The translations under genes were made by a program, and so were the position numbers. A stretch of 64,000 bases of DNA from assembly GCA_031459855.1 (NCBI GenBank), contig JAVKHP010000001.1:1284059-1348058 (forward strand). The letters run 5' to 3'. This DNA is from Armatimonadota bacterium. Its GTDB lineage: Bacteria > Sysuimicrobiota > Sysuimicrobiia > Sysuimicrobiales > Humicultoraceae. Numbering within the stretch: the first letter of the stretch is position 1; the number at the start of each line of letters is the position of its first letter. The notes beneath the pieces were generated by a model that saw only the letters and a program-made list of their open reading frames with translations, was not told where the DNA came from and searched no databases. Shown piece by piece: positions 41,500-49,900 of this stretch.

Positions 41500-43038
41500 C
41501 TACTTCTGGAGGTAGCGCACCACGGCTTCGGTGCGCGTGCGAACCTGCAGCTTGGCGAAGATGTTGCGCAGGTGGTGGTGCACCGTCCAGCCGCTGATGC
41601 CCAGGCGCGCGGCGATCTCCCGGTCGAGGTAGCCCTTGCTGAGGTAATCGAGGATCTCCTGTTCCCGCGGCGTCAGGCGCGCCATGGCCGTCGTCTCCGC
41701 CCCTGCGGACGCGGCGAACAGGCCCTCGAAGTAGCGGCGAATGCGCAGAGCCGCCTGGGCGGCGGTCAGCGGCCGGGCGGCGGCGGGCGGCCCCAGAGGC
41801 TCCAGCAGCCGCGCCGGCGGTCGACGGCGCAGGATGTACCCCCCGCTCACCCCGCCAAACGACAGGAAGAGCTGATCGCTGTCCGCGTAGACGCCATAGG
41901 TGAACACCGGCAGGTCGGGGCGCTGTGCCGCGAGCTGCGCCTGGGCGCTGGCTGCATCGGGCAGCGCGCGGTTGAGCAGGACGGCTGCGGCCGCCAGGCG
42001 CGGGCCCAGACGCAGGAGCTCGCGCGGATCGCCAACGGTCGCCGCCGTCCAGCCCTCGGGATGGAGGGCCAGGCAGGCCGCCATGGCACGCTGCACGCCC
42101 GCGTCGGGCTCGACCACGCAGAGCAGCGTGGCGGCGCGCGGCCGGGGTCGTGCGTGGGCGACGGGCAGTGTCGTCGCCTCCGCGGCAGGCGGTGCCGTCG
42201 CGGCCGCGGGCACCGCAGGCTCGGTGTACAACGTCGTGTACGTCGACGCCAGCGGGTTCATCGACCAGAACACCGCCACGGTGATCTCCCGGGGCACCAG
42301 AGCGCGCACGCGGGCCCATCCCTCCTCGAGCACGGTGCGGTAGATCGTGGCCGCGCGCCGGGCCGCCTGCGCGACGTCGGCGGTGCCCAGCGGCACGTAG
42401 TGGCTCTCGCCGGCGTGCTCGATGCGCGCCGAGAGCTCGCCCGCGTGGTGCGGCCGCAGGCCCTCGGTGTAGCGGCGCACGAGCAGGCGCGGGCGCCAGT
42501 CGCGTGGATGCAGGCCGGGCGCGGCCGCAACGGCGGCGTCGCGGCCTCCTGCGTCGCGGCGCGAGCGGTCCTGCGCGGCCGGGGCCACGGTGGCCTCCCA
42601 GCCCCGCGTCACGATGGTCCTGTAGAGCGCGCGCGCCCGCCGGGCGGCCGTCTGACGCGGGACAGCCCCCAGGGAGAACGTCCGCCGACGCCCCCGGTAC
42701 TGGATCTTCACGATCCAGGTGCGCAGCCGGATCAGCCGTCCCCGCCGCGTGTACGACGCCGGGGTCACCCGCGCGGCCCAGTAGCGCAGGCTGGCGCGGT
42801 CGACGGCGTGGCCCGGTCGCCGGGCGCCCGTACTCCCACGGCGTGCTGCAGGACCCAGGCCCGGGGCGCCTACGCTTCCCTGGCGTGCCGCGCGTCCCGG
42901 TTGCAAAGCCCCCCGGCTCCCTCGGCGTGCCGTGCGTTCCGGTTGCAAATCGTCCCCGGTCCCCCGGCGTGCCGGGCCGCCCGATCCCCGGGCGTCCACC
43001 CCGTGCAAGTCCCCGCTGCTTGGACGCTGCTTGGACAT
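41500..43038 (-). CDS. LuxR-type regulator with degenerate receiver and duplicated N-terminal module
   Basis: From ATG 43038 the protein is 512 aa. Residues 22-77 are four 14-aa low-complexity repeats. Two similar modules follow at about 100-146 and 195-242 (each ending in ARRA..-YRT-..GW), resembling an integrase arm or AP2-like DNA-binding fold. A receiver-like domain covers about 303-412, with VEPD for the acidic pair and Asn356 (VLLNRALP) at the phospho-acceptor site. A LuxR helix-turn-helix at 455-511 (LTPREQEILDYLSKGYLDREIA, VHHHLRNIFAKL) ends it. The start is uncertain: GTG 42768 would exclude the repeats. It probably controls the adjacent C1 operons. Confidence 0.7.
   Translation of the reverse strand: MSKQRPSSGDLHGVDARGSGGPARRGTGDDLQPERTARRGSRGALQPGRAARQGSVGAPGLGPAARRGSTGARRPGHAVDRASLRYWAARVTPASYTRRGRLIRLRTWIVKIQYRGRRRTFSLGAVPRQTAARRARALYRTIVTRGWEATVAPAAQDRSRRDAGGRDAAVAAAPGLHPRDWRPRLLVRRYTEGLRPHHAGELSARIEHAGESHYVPLGTADVAQAARRAATIYRTVLEEGWARVRALVPREITVAVFWSMNPLASTYTTLYTEPAVPAAATAPPAAEATTLPVAHARPRPRAATLLCVVEPDAGVQRAMAACLALHPEGWTAATVGDPRELLRLGPRLAAAAVLLNRALPDAASAQAQLAAQRPDLPVFTYGVYADSDQLFLSFGGVSGGYILRRRPPARLLEPLGPPAAARPLTAAQAALRIRRYFEGLFAASAGAETTAMARLTPREQEILDYLSKGYLDREIAARLGISGWTVHHHLRNIFAKLQVRTRTEAVVRYLQK
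42808..42975 (-). repeat. 42-bp minisatellite coding for 14-residue repeats
   Basis: On the + strand units begin GGCGTGC at 42840, 42882, 42924 and 42966, exactly 42 bp apart. The 42882 and 42924 units are closest to each other. Read in the regulator frame they give four 14-residue repeats with the pattern (P/T/A)ARRGSxGALQPGR. The exact multiple of three keeps the frame open if unit number changes. Confidence 0.7.
43014..43036 (-). repeat. Right copy of the 23-bp inverted repeat
   Basis: Reverse-complement copy of the element at 41419-41441 (one difference), formed by two GTCCAAGCAGC units. On the minus strand it directly follows the ATG at 43038, so it would encode SKQRPSS if that start is used. 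Confidence 0.6.
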
Positions 43039-43344
43039 CTCTCCAGCAGGTTCGCTGGCGGCGTCCGCGGTCCTGCGCCCCTCTGGCGTGCCGCCGGGGA
43101 TGGCCCTGTGGCGCGGTCTCGCCCAAACCGGGGATTGCGCGCCGCAGCGCCGTCCCGGGAGCAATTCGCAGCGCAGCCGCAGCGCCGCCAGGGCGCGTCG
43201 GGTTCGGGAGCGAACGGTGGGAAGAGGCACACCAGCACGGTAGCCGCGACCGCGGCGACTGATGCTGGCGGAGGTACCGGGCCCAGGGGGAAAGAGCGCA
43301 CGCCAGGGTGGTGGCGCTAGCGTGGTGGCGCGGGAGGCGAGCGG
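43039..43344. other. Divergent intergenic region, regulator / DMGDH-like genes
   Basis: 306 bp that must contain promoters for the regulator (-) and the flavoprotein-ABC operon (+). Open frames here have no homology. No convincing -35/-10 pair or dyad is visible. The GGGAGG SD of the + strand operon lies at its right end. Confidence 0.45.
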
Positions 43345-45765
43345 GTGAAGACGGATGCCCAGGCGGTGATCATCGGTGGTGGCGTCTACGGGTGCAGCGT
43401 CGCCTACCACCTGACGGCCCTCGGCTGGCGCGACGTGGTGCTGGTGGAGAAGGGCCGTCTGACCGGTGGCGCGACGTTCCACGCAGCGGGCCTAGTGGGC
43501 CAGCTGCGGGCGACGCTGGGCCTCACCCGCATGATCATGTACAGCGTCGAGCTGTACCGCCGCCTGGCGGCCGAGACCGGGCAGGATCCCGACTGGCGCG
43601 AGACCGGCAGCCTGCGGCTGGCCGCGACCCCCGACCGGCTGGTGGAACTGCGCCGCCACGTGGCCACCGCCAGGACGTACGGCCTGGAGATGCACCTGCT
43701 GACGCCGCGGGAAGCCGTCGCCCTGTTTCCGGTCATGAGCGACCGCGACCTGCTGGGGGCGGCCTACGTGCCCACCGACGGCAGCGTCGACCCCACCGGG
43801 CTGACCCTGGCCCTCGCCCGCGGCGCCCGGGCCCGGGGCGCCGAGATCCACGAGGGGGTCGAGGTGAGAGAGATTCTCACCCGGAACGGCCGCGTGCGTG
43901 GCGTGGTTACCTCGCACGGCACCATCACGGCCGAGGTGGTCGTCAACACCGCCGGCATCTGGGGGCGGGAGCTCGCCGCGCGGGTGGGCGTGGTCGTGCC
44001 CATCTACCCCATCGAGCACCAGTACCTCCTGACGGGCCCCATCGACGGGCTGCGCCGGGGCCTGCCGGTGGTGCGCGACCCCGATCTGCTGATCTACTTC
44101 CGCGAGGAGGCACGCGGCCTGTGCCTGGGTGGCTACGAGCGCCATCCCCTGCCGTGGGGAGTCGATGGCATCCCGCCCGACTTCCACCACCGGCTGCTGC
44201 CACCCAACTGGGAGCAGTTCGAGCCGTTGGCCCGCAACGCCGCCCGGCGCATTCCGGCCCTGGAGACCGCGGGGGTGCGCGAGCTGGTCAACGGCCCCGA
44301 TGGCATCACCGCCGACGGCGAGCTGATCCTGGGCGAAGCGCCGCAGCTGCGCGGGTTCTTCGTCGCCTGCGGCACGCCGGGCATCGCCTCCGCCGGCGGC
44401 GTCGGCCGCGTCCTGGCCCAGTGGATCGTGGAGGGCGACCCCGGGCTGGACGTCTGGCGCATGGACATCCGCCGCTTCCAGGCCCACTACGGCGACCCGG
44501 CCTACGCCCGTGCCCGCGCGCTGGAAGCCTACTCCAAGAACTACGTGCTCCGCTACCCCTTCGAGGAGTGGGAGTCCGGCCGGGGCCTCAAGCGCAGCGC
44601 GGTCTACCCGCGGCTGGTGGCGCTTGGCGCGGTGTTCGGGGAGAAGGGCGGGTGGGAGCGGCCGAACTGGTGTGCGGCCAACCTCCCCGACGGTCCCCCC
44701 GCATGGGAGCCCGTGGGCTGGTTCCGCCACAACTGGTCCCCGGCCATCGCCGTCGAGCACCAGGCCTGCCGCGAGGCCGCGGGGCTGTTCGACTTCACGT
44801 CGTTCTCCAAGTTCGAGGTCACCGGGCCCGGGGCGTTGCGCCTGCTGCAGTGGCTGTGCGACAACGACGTCGACCGGCCGCCGGGCACCGTGGTCTACAC
44901 CCAGATGCTGAACGCGCGCGGCGGGATCGAGTGCGACCTGACCGTGACGCGGCTGGGACCCGAGCGCTTCGCCGTCGTCACCGGCAGCGCGTTCGGGGTC
45001 CACGACCTCGCCTGGATCACGCGCCACCTGCCCGAAGACGGCTCGGTCACCGTGCGCGACGTCACGGTCGAGCAATGCTGCCTGGGGCTGTGGGGACCCC
45101 GGGCCCGCGAGATCCTGGCCCGGGTCACCGACGCCGACCTCTCCAACGCGGTGTTTCCCTACATGACCGCGCGGGAGATCACCATCGCCGGCGTCCGGGT
45201 GCGCGCGCAGCGCGTCACCTACGTGGGCGAGCTCGGCTGGGAGCTCTACATGCCAGCGGAGGCAGGCCTGGCGGTGTGGGATGCGCTGTGGGCGGCCGGG
45301 CAGCCGTTCGGGCTGCGGGCGGTCGGGTACCGCGCCGTGGACTCGCTGCGGTTGGAGAAGGGCTACCGGTACTGGAGTGCGGACATCACGCCGGAATACA
45401 CGCCGTACGAGGCGGGCCAGGGGTTCTGCGTGAAGCTGGACAAGGGGAGCTTCCAGGGGCGGGAGGCGCTCGTGCGGCAGAAGGCCGAGGGGGTCCGTCG
45501 CCGGCTGTGCTGCCTGGTGCTAGCCGACCCGCGGCGGGTTGCCCTGGGCAACGAGCCGGTGCTGGCCGCCGACCGGCCCGTGGGCCGGGTGACCAGCGGC
45601 GGGTACGGCTACACGGTGGGGGAGAGCCTGGCCTACGCGTACCTGCCGGTGGAGCTGGCTCACGTGGGCACCGCCCTGGTCGTCGAGGTCGACGGCGATC
45701 CGGTGCCAGCCACGGTACAACGCGAGCCGCGCTACGACCCCACGGGAAGCCGCATCAAGGCATAG
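43345..45765 (+). CDS. Dimethylglycine/sarcosine dehydrogenase-like flavoprotein, paralogue 1
   Basis: This 806-aa protein has the DMGDH layout. An N-terminal FAD domain (VIIGGGVYGCSVAYHL) runs to about residue 370, a linker FAO_M domain to about 440, then a GcvT-like folate domain and GcvT C-terminal barrel (GYRAVDSLRLEKGYRYWSAD, GYGYTVGESLAYAYLP). Such enzymes oxidatively remove an N-methyl group and pass it to THF as 5,10-methylene-THF. The region that carries the covalent-FAD histidine in DMGDH reads ATFHAAGLVGQ here. GTG 43345 has a GGGAGG SD. The next gene is a paralogue starting 10 bp later. Confidence 0.9.
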   Translation: MKTDAQAVIIGGGVYGCSVAYHLTALGWRDVVLVEKGRLTGGATFHAAGLVGQLRATLGLTRMIMYSVELYRRLAAETGQDPDWRETGSLRLAATPDRLVELRRHVATARTYGLEMHLLTPREAVALFPVMSDRDLLGAAYVPTDGSVDPTGLTLALARGARARGAEIHEGVEVREILTRNGRVRGVVTSHGTITAEVVVNTAGIWGRELAARVGVVVPIYPIEHQYLLTGPIDGLRRGLPVVRDPDLLIYFREEARGLCLGGYERHPLPWGVDGIPPDFHHRLLPPNWEQFEPLARNAARRIPALETAGVRELVNGPDGITADGELILGEAPQLRGFFVACGTPGIASAGGVGRVLAQWIVEGDPGLDVWRMDIRRFQAHYGDPAYARARALEAYSKNYVLRYPFEEWESGRGLKRSAVYPRLVALGAVFGEKGGWERPNWCAANLPDGPPAWEPVGWFRHNWSPAIAVEHQACREAAGLFDFTSFSKFEVTGPGALRLLQWLCDNDVDRPPGTVVYTQMLNARGGIECDLTVTRLGPERFAVVTGSAFGVHDLAWITRHLPEDGSVTVRDVTVEQCCLGLWGPRAREILARVTDADLSNAVFPYMTAREITIAGVRVRAQRVTYVGELGWELYMPAEAGLAVWDALWAAGQPFGLRAVGYRAVDSLRLEKGYRYWSADITPEYTPYEAGQGFCVKLDKGSFQGREALVRQKAEGVRRRLCCLVLADPRRVALGNEPVLAADRPVGRVTSGGYGYTVGESLAYAYLPVELAHVGTALVVEVDGDPVPATVQREPRYDPTGSRIKA

Positions 45766-45775
45766 GAGGCCGCGC

Positions 45776-48412
45776 ATGGAGGAAGAGGCGCAGGCCGTCG
45801 TCATCGGCGGCGGTATCGTCGGGTGCAGCGTCGCCTATCACCTGGCGGCGATGGGCTGGCGCGACGTGGTGCTGGTGGACAAGGCCGACCTGACCAGCGG
45901 GTCCACCTGGCACGCGGCCGGCCTGGTCGGCCAGCTGCGCGGCACGTTGAGTCTCACGCGCATCATGATGTACAGCGTCGAACTCTACGCGCGGCTGGCG
46001 GCCGAGACCGGGCACGATCCCGAGTGGCGTCAGGTGGGCAGCCTGCGCCTGGCGTCGTCGCCGTTGCGCATGGAGGAGAACCTGCGTCAGGCCGCGCTGG
46101 CCCGCACCTTCGGGCTGCCGGTGGAGGTGCTGGGGCCACGCGAGACGCTGGCGCTGTGCCCGCTGCTGTCCGACCGCGACCTGACAGGCGCGGTCTACAT
46201 GCCCACCGATGGTCGCGTCGACAGCAGCGGTGTGACGTTCGCGCTGGCCCGGGGTGCGCGGCAGCGCGGCGTGCGGATCTACCCGAACACGCCCGTGCGG
46301 CGCATCATGGTCCGCCGCGGGCGCGTCCAGGCCGTCGTCACCGACCGCGGGATGATCCGGACGCCCGTCGTGGTCAACGCCGCCGGCATGTGGGCCGACC
46401 AGATCGGCCGCATGGTGGGCGTGCGGGTGCCGATCGTGCCGATGCAGCACCAGTACCTGTTGACCGAGCCCATCGACGGCGCGCACCGCGATCTGCCGGT
46501 CGTGCGCGATCCCGACCTGCGCCTGTACCTCCGCGAGGAGGTCCGCGGGCTGCTGGTGGGCGGTTTCGAGGCCGACCCTGCGCCCTGGGCGGTCGACGGC
46601 GTGCCCGAGGAGTTCGTCCACCGGCTGCTGCCGGTGAACTGGCCGATCTTCGAGCCGATCGTGCGCAACGCCGCCCGGCGGGTTCCCGCCTTCGAGCACG
46701 CGCAGATCGCGAAGATCATCAACGGCCCCGAGGCGTTCACCCCCGACGGCGAGTTCATCCTGGGCGAGGCGCCCGGCGTGCGCGGGTTCTTCGTGGCCGC
46801 GGGATTCTGCGCCTACGGCATCGCCGCCGGGGGCGGCGTCGGCCGGGTGCTGGCCGAGTGGATCGTGGACGGCCAGCCGAGCCTGGACGTCTGGCGCATG
46901 GACATCCGGCGGTTCGGTCCGCAGTTTGCCGACGCGGCCCACACCGTGGCGCGATCCGTGGAGGCGTACGCGCGCCGCTACGGCGCGGTGGCCCTGCCGT
47001 TCGACGAGTGGGACACGGGTCGCAACTTCCGGCACAGCCCGATCCACCCCCGCCTGGTGGCGTTGGGCGCCGCGCTGGGGGAGAAGGGCGGCTGGGAGCG
47101 TCCGAACTGGTTTGCGTACAACCTGCCTGCCGACGGGCCAGAGGGTGCGTTGACCGGCGCAGCGGTCGGCGCGGGAGCGTCTGCCGCAGCGGCCGCCGGC
47201 GGGGTGGCGGCAGAGGGCACAGCGCAGGCTGCGGCATCGTCTGCTGGGGCGCCGTTGGCAGGGCCACGCAGTGGGCCGTCGTCGCCCCGGGAGCCTGGGA
47301 CATCGGCGTCTGCCGTGGAGCTCGACCAGGTGGCGTCCGCCCCCGCGACCTGGCGGCCGCGCGGCTGGTTCCGGCACAACTGGTCGCCGGCGATTGCGGT
47401 CGAGCACCGGGCGGTGCGGGAGGCGGCGGGGCTGTGCGACTTCACGTCGTTCTCGAAGTTCGAGCTCACGGGGCCGGGGGCCGTGGGGCTGTTGCAGTGG
47501 TTGTGCGACAACGACGTGGACCGGGCGCCGGGGACGGTGGTGTACACGCAGATGCTCAACACGCGGGGCGGGATCGAGTGCGATCTGACGGTGACGCGCA
47601 TGACCGCGGACCGGTTCTTCGTGGTGACGGGGAGCGCGTTTGGGGTCCACGATCTGGACTGGATCACGCGCCACCTGCCCGACGACGGGTCGGTGGCGGT
47701 ACGGGACGTGACGACCGAATGGGCATGTGTGGGGCTGTGGGGGCCGCGGGCGCGCGAGATCCTGGCGCAGGTCACCGATGCCGACCTGACCAATGCGGCG
47801 TTTCCCTACATGACGGCCCGGTGGGTGCGCGTGGGAGATGCGGACGTGTGGGCACAGCGGGTGACGTACGTGGGCGAGCTGGGGTGGGAGCTGTACGTGC
47901 GACCCGAGCAGGCGCTGGGCGTCTGGGACGCGCTGTGGGAAGCGGGGCGGCCCGCAGGCTTGCGGCCAGTGGGATATCGGGCCGTGGACTCGCTGCGGCT
48001 GGAGAAGGGCTACCGGTACTGGAGCGCGGACATCACGCCCGAGTACACGCCGTACGAGTCAGGCCAGGGGTTCTGCGTGAAGCTGGACAAGGGAAGCTTC
48101 CAGGGGCGCGAGGCGCTCGTGCGGCAGAAGGCCGAGGGGATCCGCCGCCGCCTGTGCTGTCTGGTGCTGGCCGACCCGCAGGCCGTGGCGCTGGGGAACG
48201 AGCCGGTGTTCGACGGTGCGCGGGTCGTTGGGCGGGTGACCAGCGGCGGGTACGGCTACACGGTGGGGGAGAGCCTGGCCTACGCGTACCTGCCGGTGGA
48301 ACTGGCCCGGGTGGGCACTGCGCTGGTCGTTGAGGTCGACGGCGCCCGCGTGGCGGCGGTGGTCGCGCGCGAGCCGCGCTACGATCCCGAACACACCAGG
48401 CTCAGAGCCTGA
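45776..48412 (+). CDS. Dimethylglycine/sarcosine dehydrogenase-like flavoprotein, paralogue 2 with Ala-rich insert
   Basis: At 878 aa it is about 70 residues longer than its tandem neighbour. The FAD domain (VVIGGGIVGCSVAYHL), FAO_M and GcvT parts align throughout. It keeps the classical GSTWHAAGLVGQ segment, in which DMGDH/SARDH bind FAD through His; the neighbour has Phe before that His. The extra length is an Ala/Gly/Ser-rich linker at about residues 455-522 between the FAD/FAO_M half and the folate half. Tandem duplication followed by divergence is clear. ATG 45776 follows an AGGAGG SD. Substrates of the pair may be successive (dimethylglycine, then sarcosine). Confidence 0.9.
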   Translation: MEEEAQAVVIGGGIVGCSVAYHLAAMGWRDVVLVDKADLTSGSTWHAAGLVGQLRGTLSLTRIMMYSVELYARLAAETGHDPEWRQVGSLRLASSPLRMEENLRQAALARTFGLPVEVLGPRETLALCPLLSDRDLTGAVYMPTDGRVDSSGVTFALARGARQRGVRIYPNTPVRRIMVRRGRVQAVVTDRGMIRTPVVVNAAGMWADQIGRMVGVRVPIVPMQHQYLLTEPIDGAHRDLPVVRDPDLRLYLREEVRGLLVGGFEADPAPWAVDGVPEEFVHRLLPVNWPIFEPIVRNAARRVPAFEHAQIAKIINGPEAFTPDGEFILGEAPGVRGFFVAAGFCAYGIAAGGGVGRVLAEWIVDGQPSLDVWRMDIRRFGPQFADAAHTVARSVEAYARRYGAVALPFDEWDTGRNFRHSPIHPRLVALGAALGEKGGWERPNWFAYNLPADGPEGALTGAAVGAGASAAAAAGGVAAEGTAQAAASSAGAPLAGPRSGPSSPREPGTSASAVELDQVASAPATWRPRGWFRHNWSPAIAVEHRAVREAAGLCDFTSFSKFELTGPGAVGLLQWLCDNDVDRAPGTVVYTQMLNTRGGIECDLTVTRMTADRFFVVTGSAFGVHDLDWITRHLPDDGSVAVRDVTTEWACVGLWGPRAREILAQVTDADLTNAAFPYMTARWVRVGDADVWAQRVTYVGELGWELYVRPEQALGVWDALWEAGRPAGLRPVGYRAVDSLRLEKGYRYWSADITPEYTPYESGQGFCVKLDKGSFQGREALVRQKAEGIRRRLCCLVLADPQAVALGNEPVFDGARVVGRVTSGGYGYTVGESLAYAYLPVELARVGTALVVEVDGARVAAVVAREPRYDPEHTRLRA

Positions 48413-48471
48413 ACCGGGCCTCACCGGGCGGGATGCCTGCGCTGGAGGGCGGTGGGAACCTCAAGGGATCA

Positions 48472-48508
48472 GGCAACGTTGCCACGCGCTCAGGAAGAAT
48501 CAACGTTG
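48472..48508. promoter_or_regulatory. Two CAACGTTG palindromes, operator candidates
   Basis: A perfect 12-bp palindrome GGCAACGTTGCC (48472-48483) is followed 27 bp on (start to start) by a second CAACGTTG core at 48501-48508. Both lie in the 267-bp gap before the ABC importer genes. Sites of this shape are typical of LacI/GalR-type or similar dimeric repressors. Confidence 0.5.
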
Positions 48509-48627
48509 GTCTCCACCGTTCGCGCGTGGCTCTGTTGCAAGGATCGGCTCACCGGGCCGCGTGGTCCGGGGCAGCGGTCCGCCGGTACGGAAGGGGGGTG
48601 GAACGGCCGGGAGGAGAAGGTTGCGGT

Positions 48628-48643
48628 TCCTGGAATTCCAGGA
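48628..48643. promoter_or_regulatory. 16-bp perfect palindrome before the ABC importer
   Basis: TCCTGGAATTCCAGGA is fully self-complementary and ends 36 bp before the start codon at 48680. It may be an operator or, in RNA, a tight stem preceding the SD. Confidence 0.5.
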
Positions 48644-48679
48644 TCGCACGCACGGGCCAAGCGCAGAGGAGGGAGGACT

Positions 48680-49867
48680 ATGCCACGCGAGGACGATCCG
48701 CTGTGGGCCGGGGAGGCTGCGCGCCTGTCGCGCAGGAAGTTCTTGCAGGTCGGGATGGGTGCCGCCGGTGCCCTGACGGTGGGCCCGCTGCTGGCGGATG
48801 CGGCACAGCGGCTGGCCGCCGCGGGCGCCATGCAGCCGCCGTCTGCGGCCAGCCAGATGAGCATGGCCGACCTGGTGGCCGCTGCCAAGAAGGAAGGGAC
48901 GCTGAACGTCATCGCCCTTCCCCCCGACTGGGCCAACTACGGCGAGATCATGGCGACGTTCACCAAGAAGTACGGCATCAAGATCAACAGCGCCTCGCCC
49001 AACGCTTCCTCCGCTGAAGAGCTGCAGGCCATCAAGGCCCTCAAGGGCCAGAAGCGCTGTCCCGACGTGCTCGACCTGGGGCCGTCGTTCGCCATCCAGG
49101 GCAAGCAAGAGAAGCTGTTCGCGGCCTACAAGCACTCGCAGTGGGCGACGGTGCCCGACAGCATGAAGGACCCCGAGGGCTACTGGGTCGGCGACTACTT
49201 CGGCGTCATGGCGTTTGGTGTCAACCGCGACGTCGTCAAGACCGTCCCCCAGCGCTGGGCCGACCTCAAGAAGCCCGAGTACAAGGGCAAGGTGGCGCTC
49301 AACGGCGACCCGCGCCGCGCCGGCGCGGCGTTTGCGGGCGTGTGGTCGGCGGCGCTGGCCAACGGCGGGTCGCTGGACGACATCACCCCGGGCGTGGAGT
49401 TCTTCGCCGAGCTGAAGAAGCTGGGCAACTTCATCCCGGTGGACGCCACGCCGGCGACGGTGCAGAGCGGCCAGACGCCCATCACGGTGGACTGGGACTA
49501 CCTGCAGATCGGGTACAGCAAGCAGTTCGCCGGGAAGATCAAGTGGGAGGTGGCGCTGCCCCAGGACGGCATCTTCGGCAACTACTACTGTCAGGCGATC
49601 ACGGCCTGGGCGCCCAATCCCTTCGCCGCCCGGCTGTGGCAGGAGTTCCTGTACTCGGACGAGGGGCAGATCCTGTTCCTGAAGGGGTTCGCACACCCGG
49701 CGCGCTTCGACGACCTCGTGAGGCGCAACGTGATCCCCAAGGACCTGATGGCGCAGCTCCCGCCGCCCGAGCCGTACGCCAAGGTGAAGTTCCCCACGGT
49801 GGAGCAGACGAAGAAGGCCCAGAAGGTGGTGGCGGACCTGTGGGGTCCGAAGGTGGCGGGGAAGTAG
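48680..49867 (+). CDS. TAT-exported ABC transporter substrate-binding protein
   Basis: The 395-aa protein has a twin-arginine signal SRRKFLQVGMGAAGALTVG (residues about 17-36). A family 1 solute-binding fold follows (LVAAAKKEGTLNVIALPPDWANYGEIMATF, NGDPRRAGAAFAGVW, ITVDWDYLQIGYSK). It is of the spermidine/putrescine-Fe-thiamine type class served by two separate small permeases, which follow. The ligand is unknown; being downstream of two demethylating flavoproteins, methylated amines or choline derivatives are candidates. ATG 48680 has a very strong GGAGGGAGG SD; the longer in-frame extension covers the palindromic leader. Confidence 0.88.
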   Translation: MPREDDPLWAGEAARLSRRKFLQVGMGAAGALTVGPLLADAAQRLAAAGAMQPPSAASQMSMADLVAAAKKEGTLNVIALPPDWANYGEIMATFTKKYGIKINSASPNASSAEELQAIKALKGQKRCPDVLDLGPSFAIQGKQEKLFAAYKHSQWATVPDSMKDPEGYWVGDYFGVMAFGVNRDVVKTVPQRWADLKKPEYKGKVALNGDPRRAGAAFAGVWSAALANGGSLDDITPGVEFFAELKKLGNFIPVDATPATVQSGQTPITVDWDYLQIGYSKQFAGKIKWEVALPQDGIFGNYYCQAITAWAPNPFAARLWQEFLYSDEGQILFLKGFAHPARFDDLVRRNVIPKDLMAQLPPPEPYAKVKFPTVEQTKKAQKVVADLWGPKVAGK

Positions 49868-49900
49868 TCGCGGGCACGGGCACGTAGGGAGCGCACGTCC

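Noticed and set aside
42808-42975. Possible CRISPR or spacer array in the 42-bp repeats
   Set aside because: Units are contiguous and degenerate with no unique spacers, and no cas genes are present. The same reasoning removes the repeats at 24631-24803 and 62664-62830.
45755-47674. Minus-strand open frame opposite DMGDH-like paralogue 2
   Set aside because: Antisense shadow; a similar frame occurs opposite paralogue 1 simply because the paralogues are alike.
48413-48679. Glycine riboswitch upstream of the ABC importer
   Set aside because: The tandem-aptamer consensus was not recognisable; palindromes fit protein operators better.
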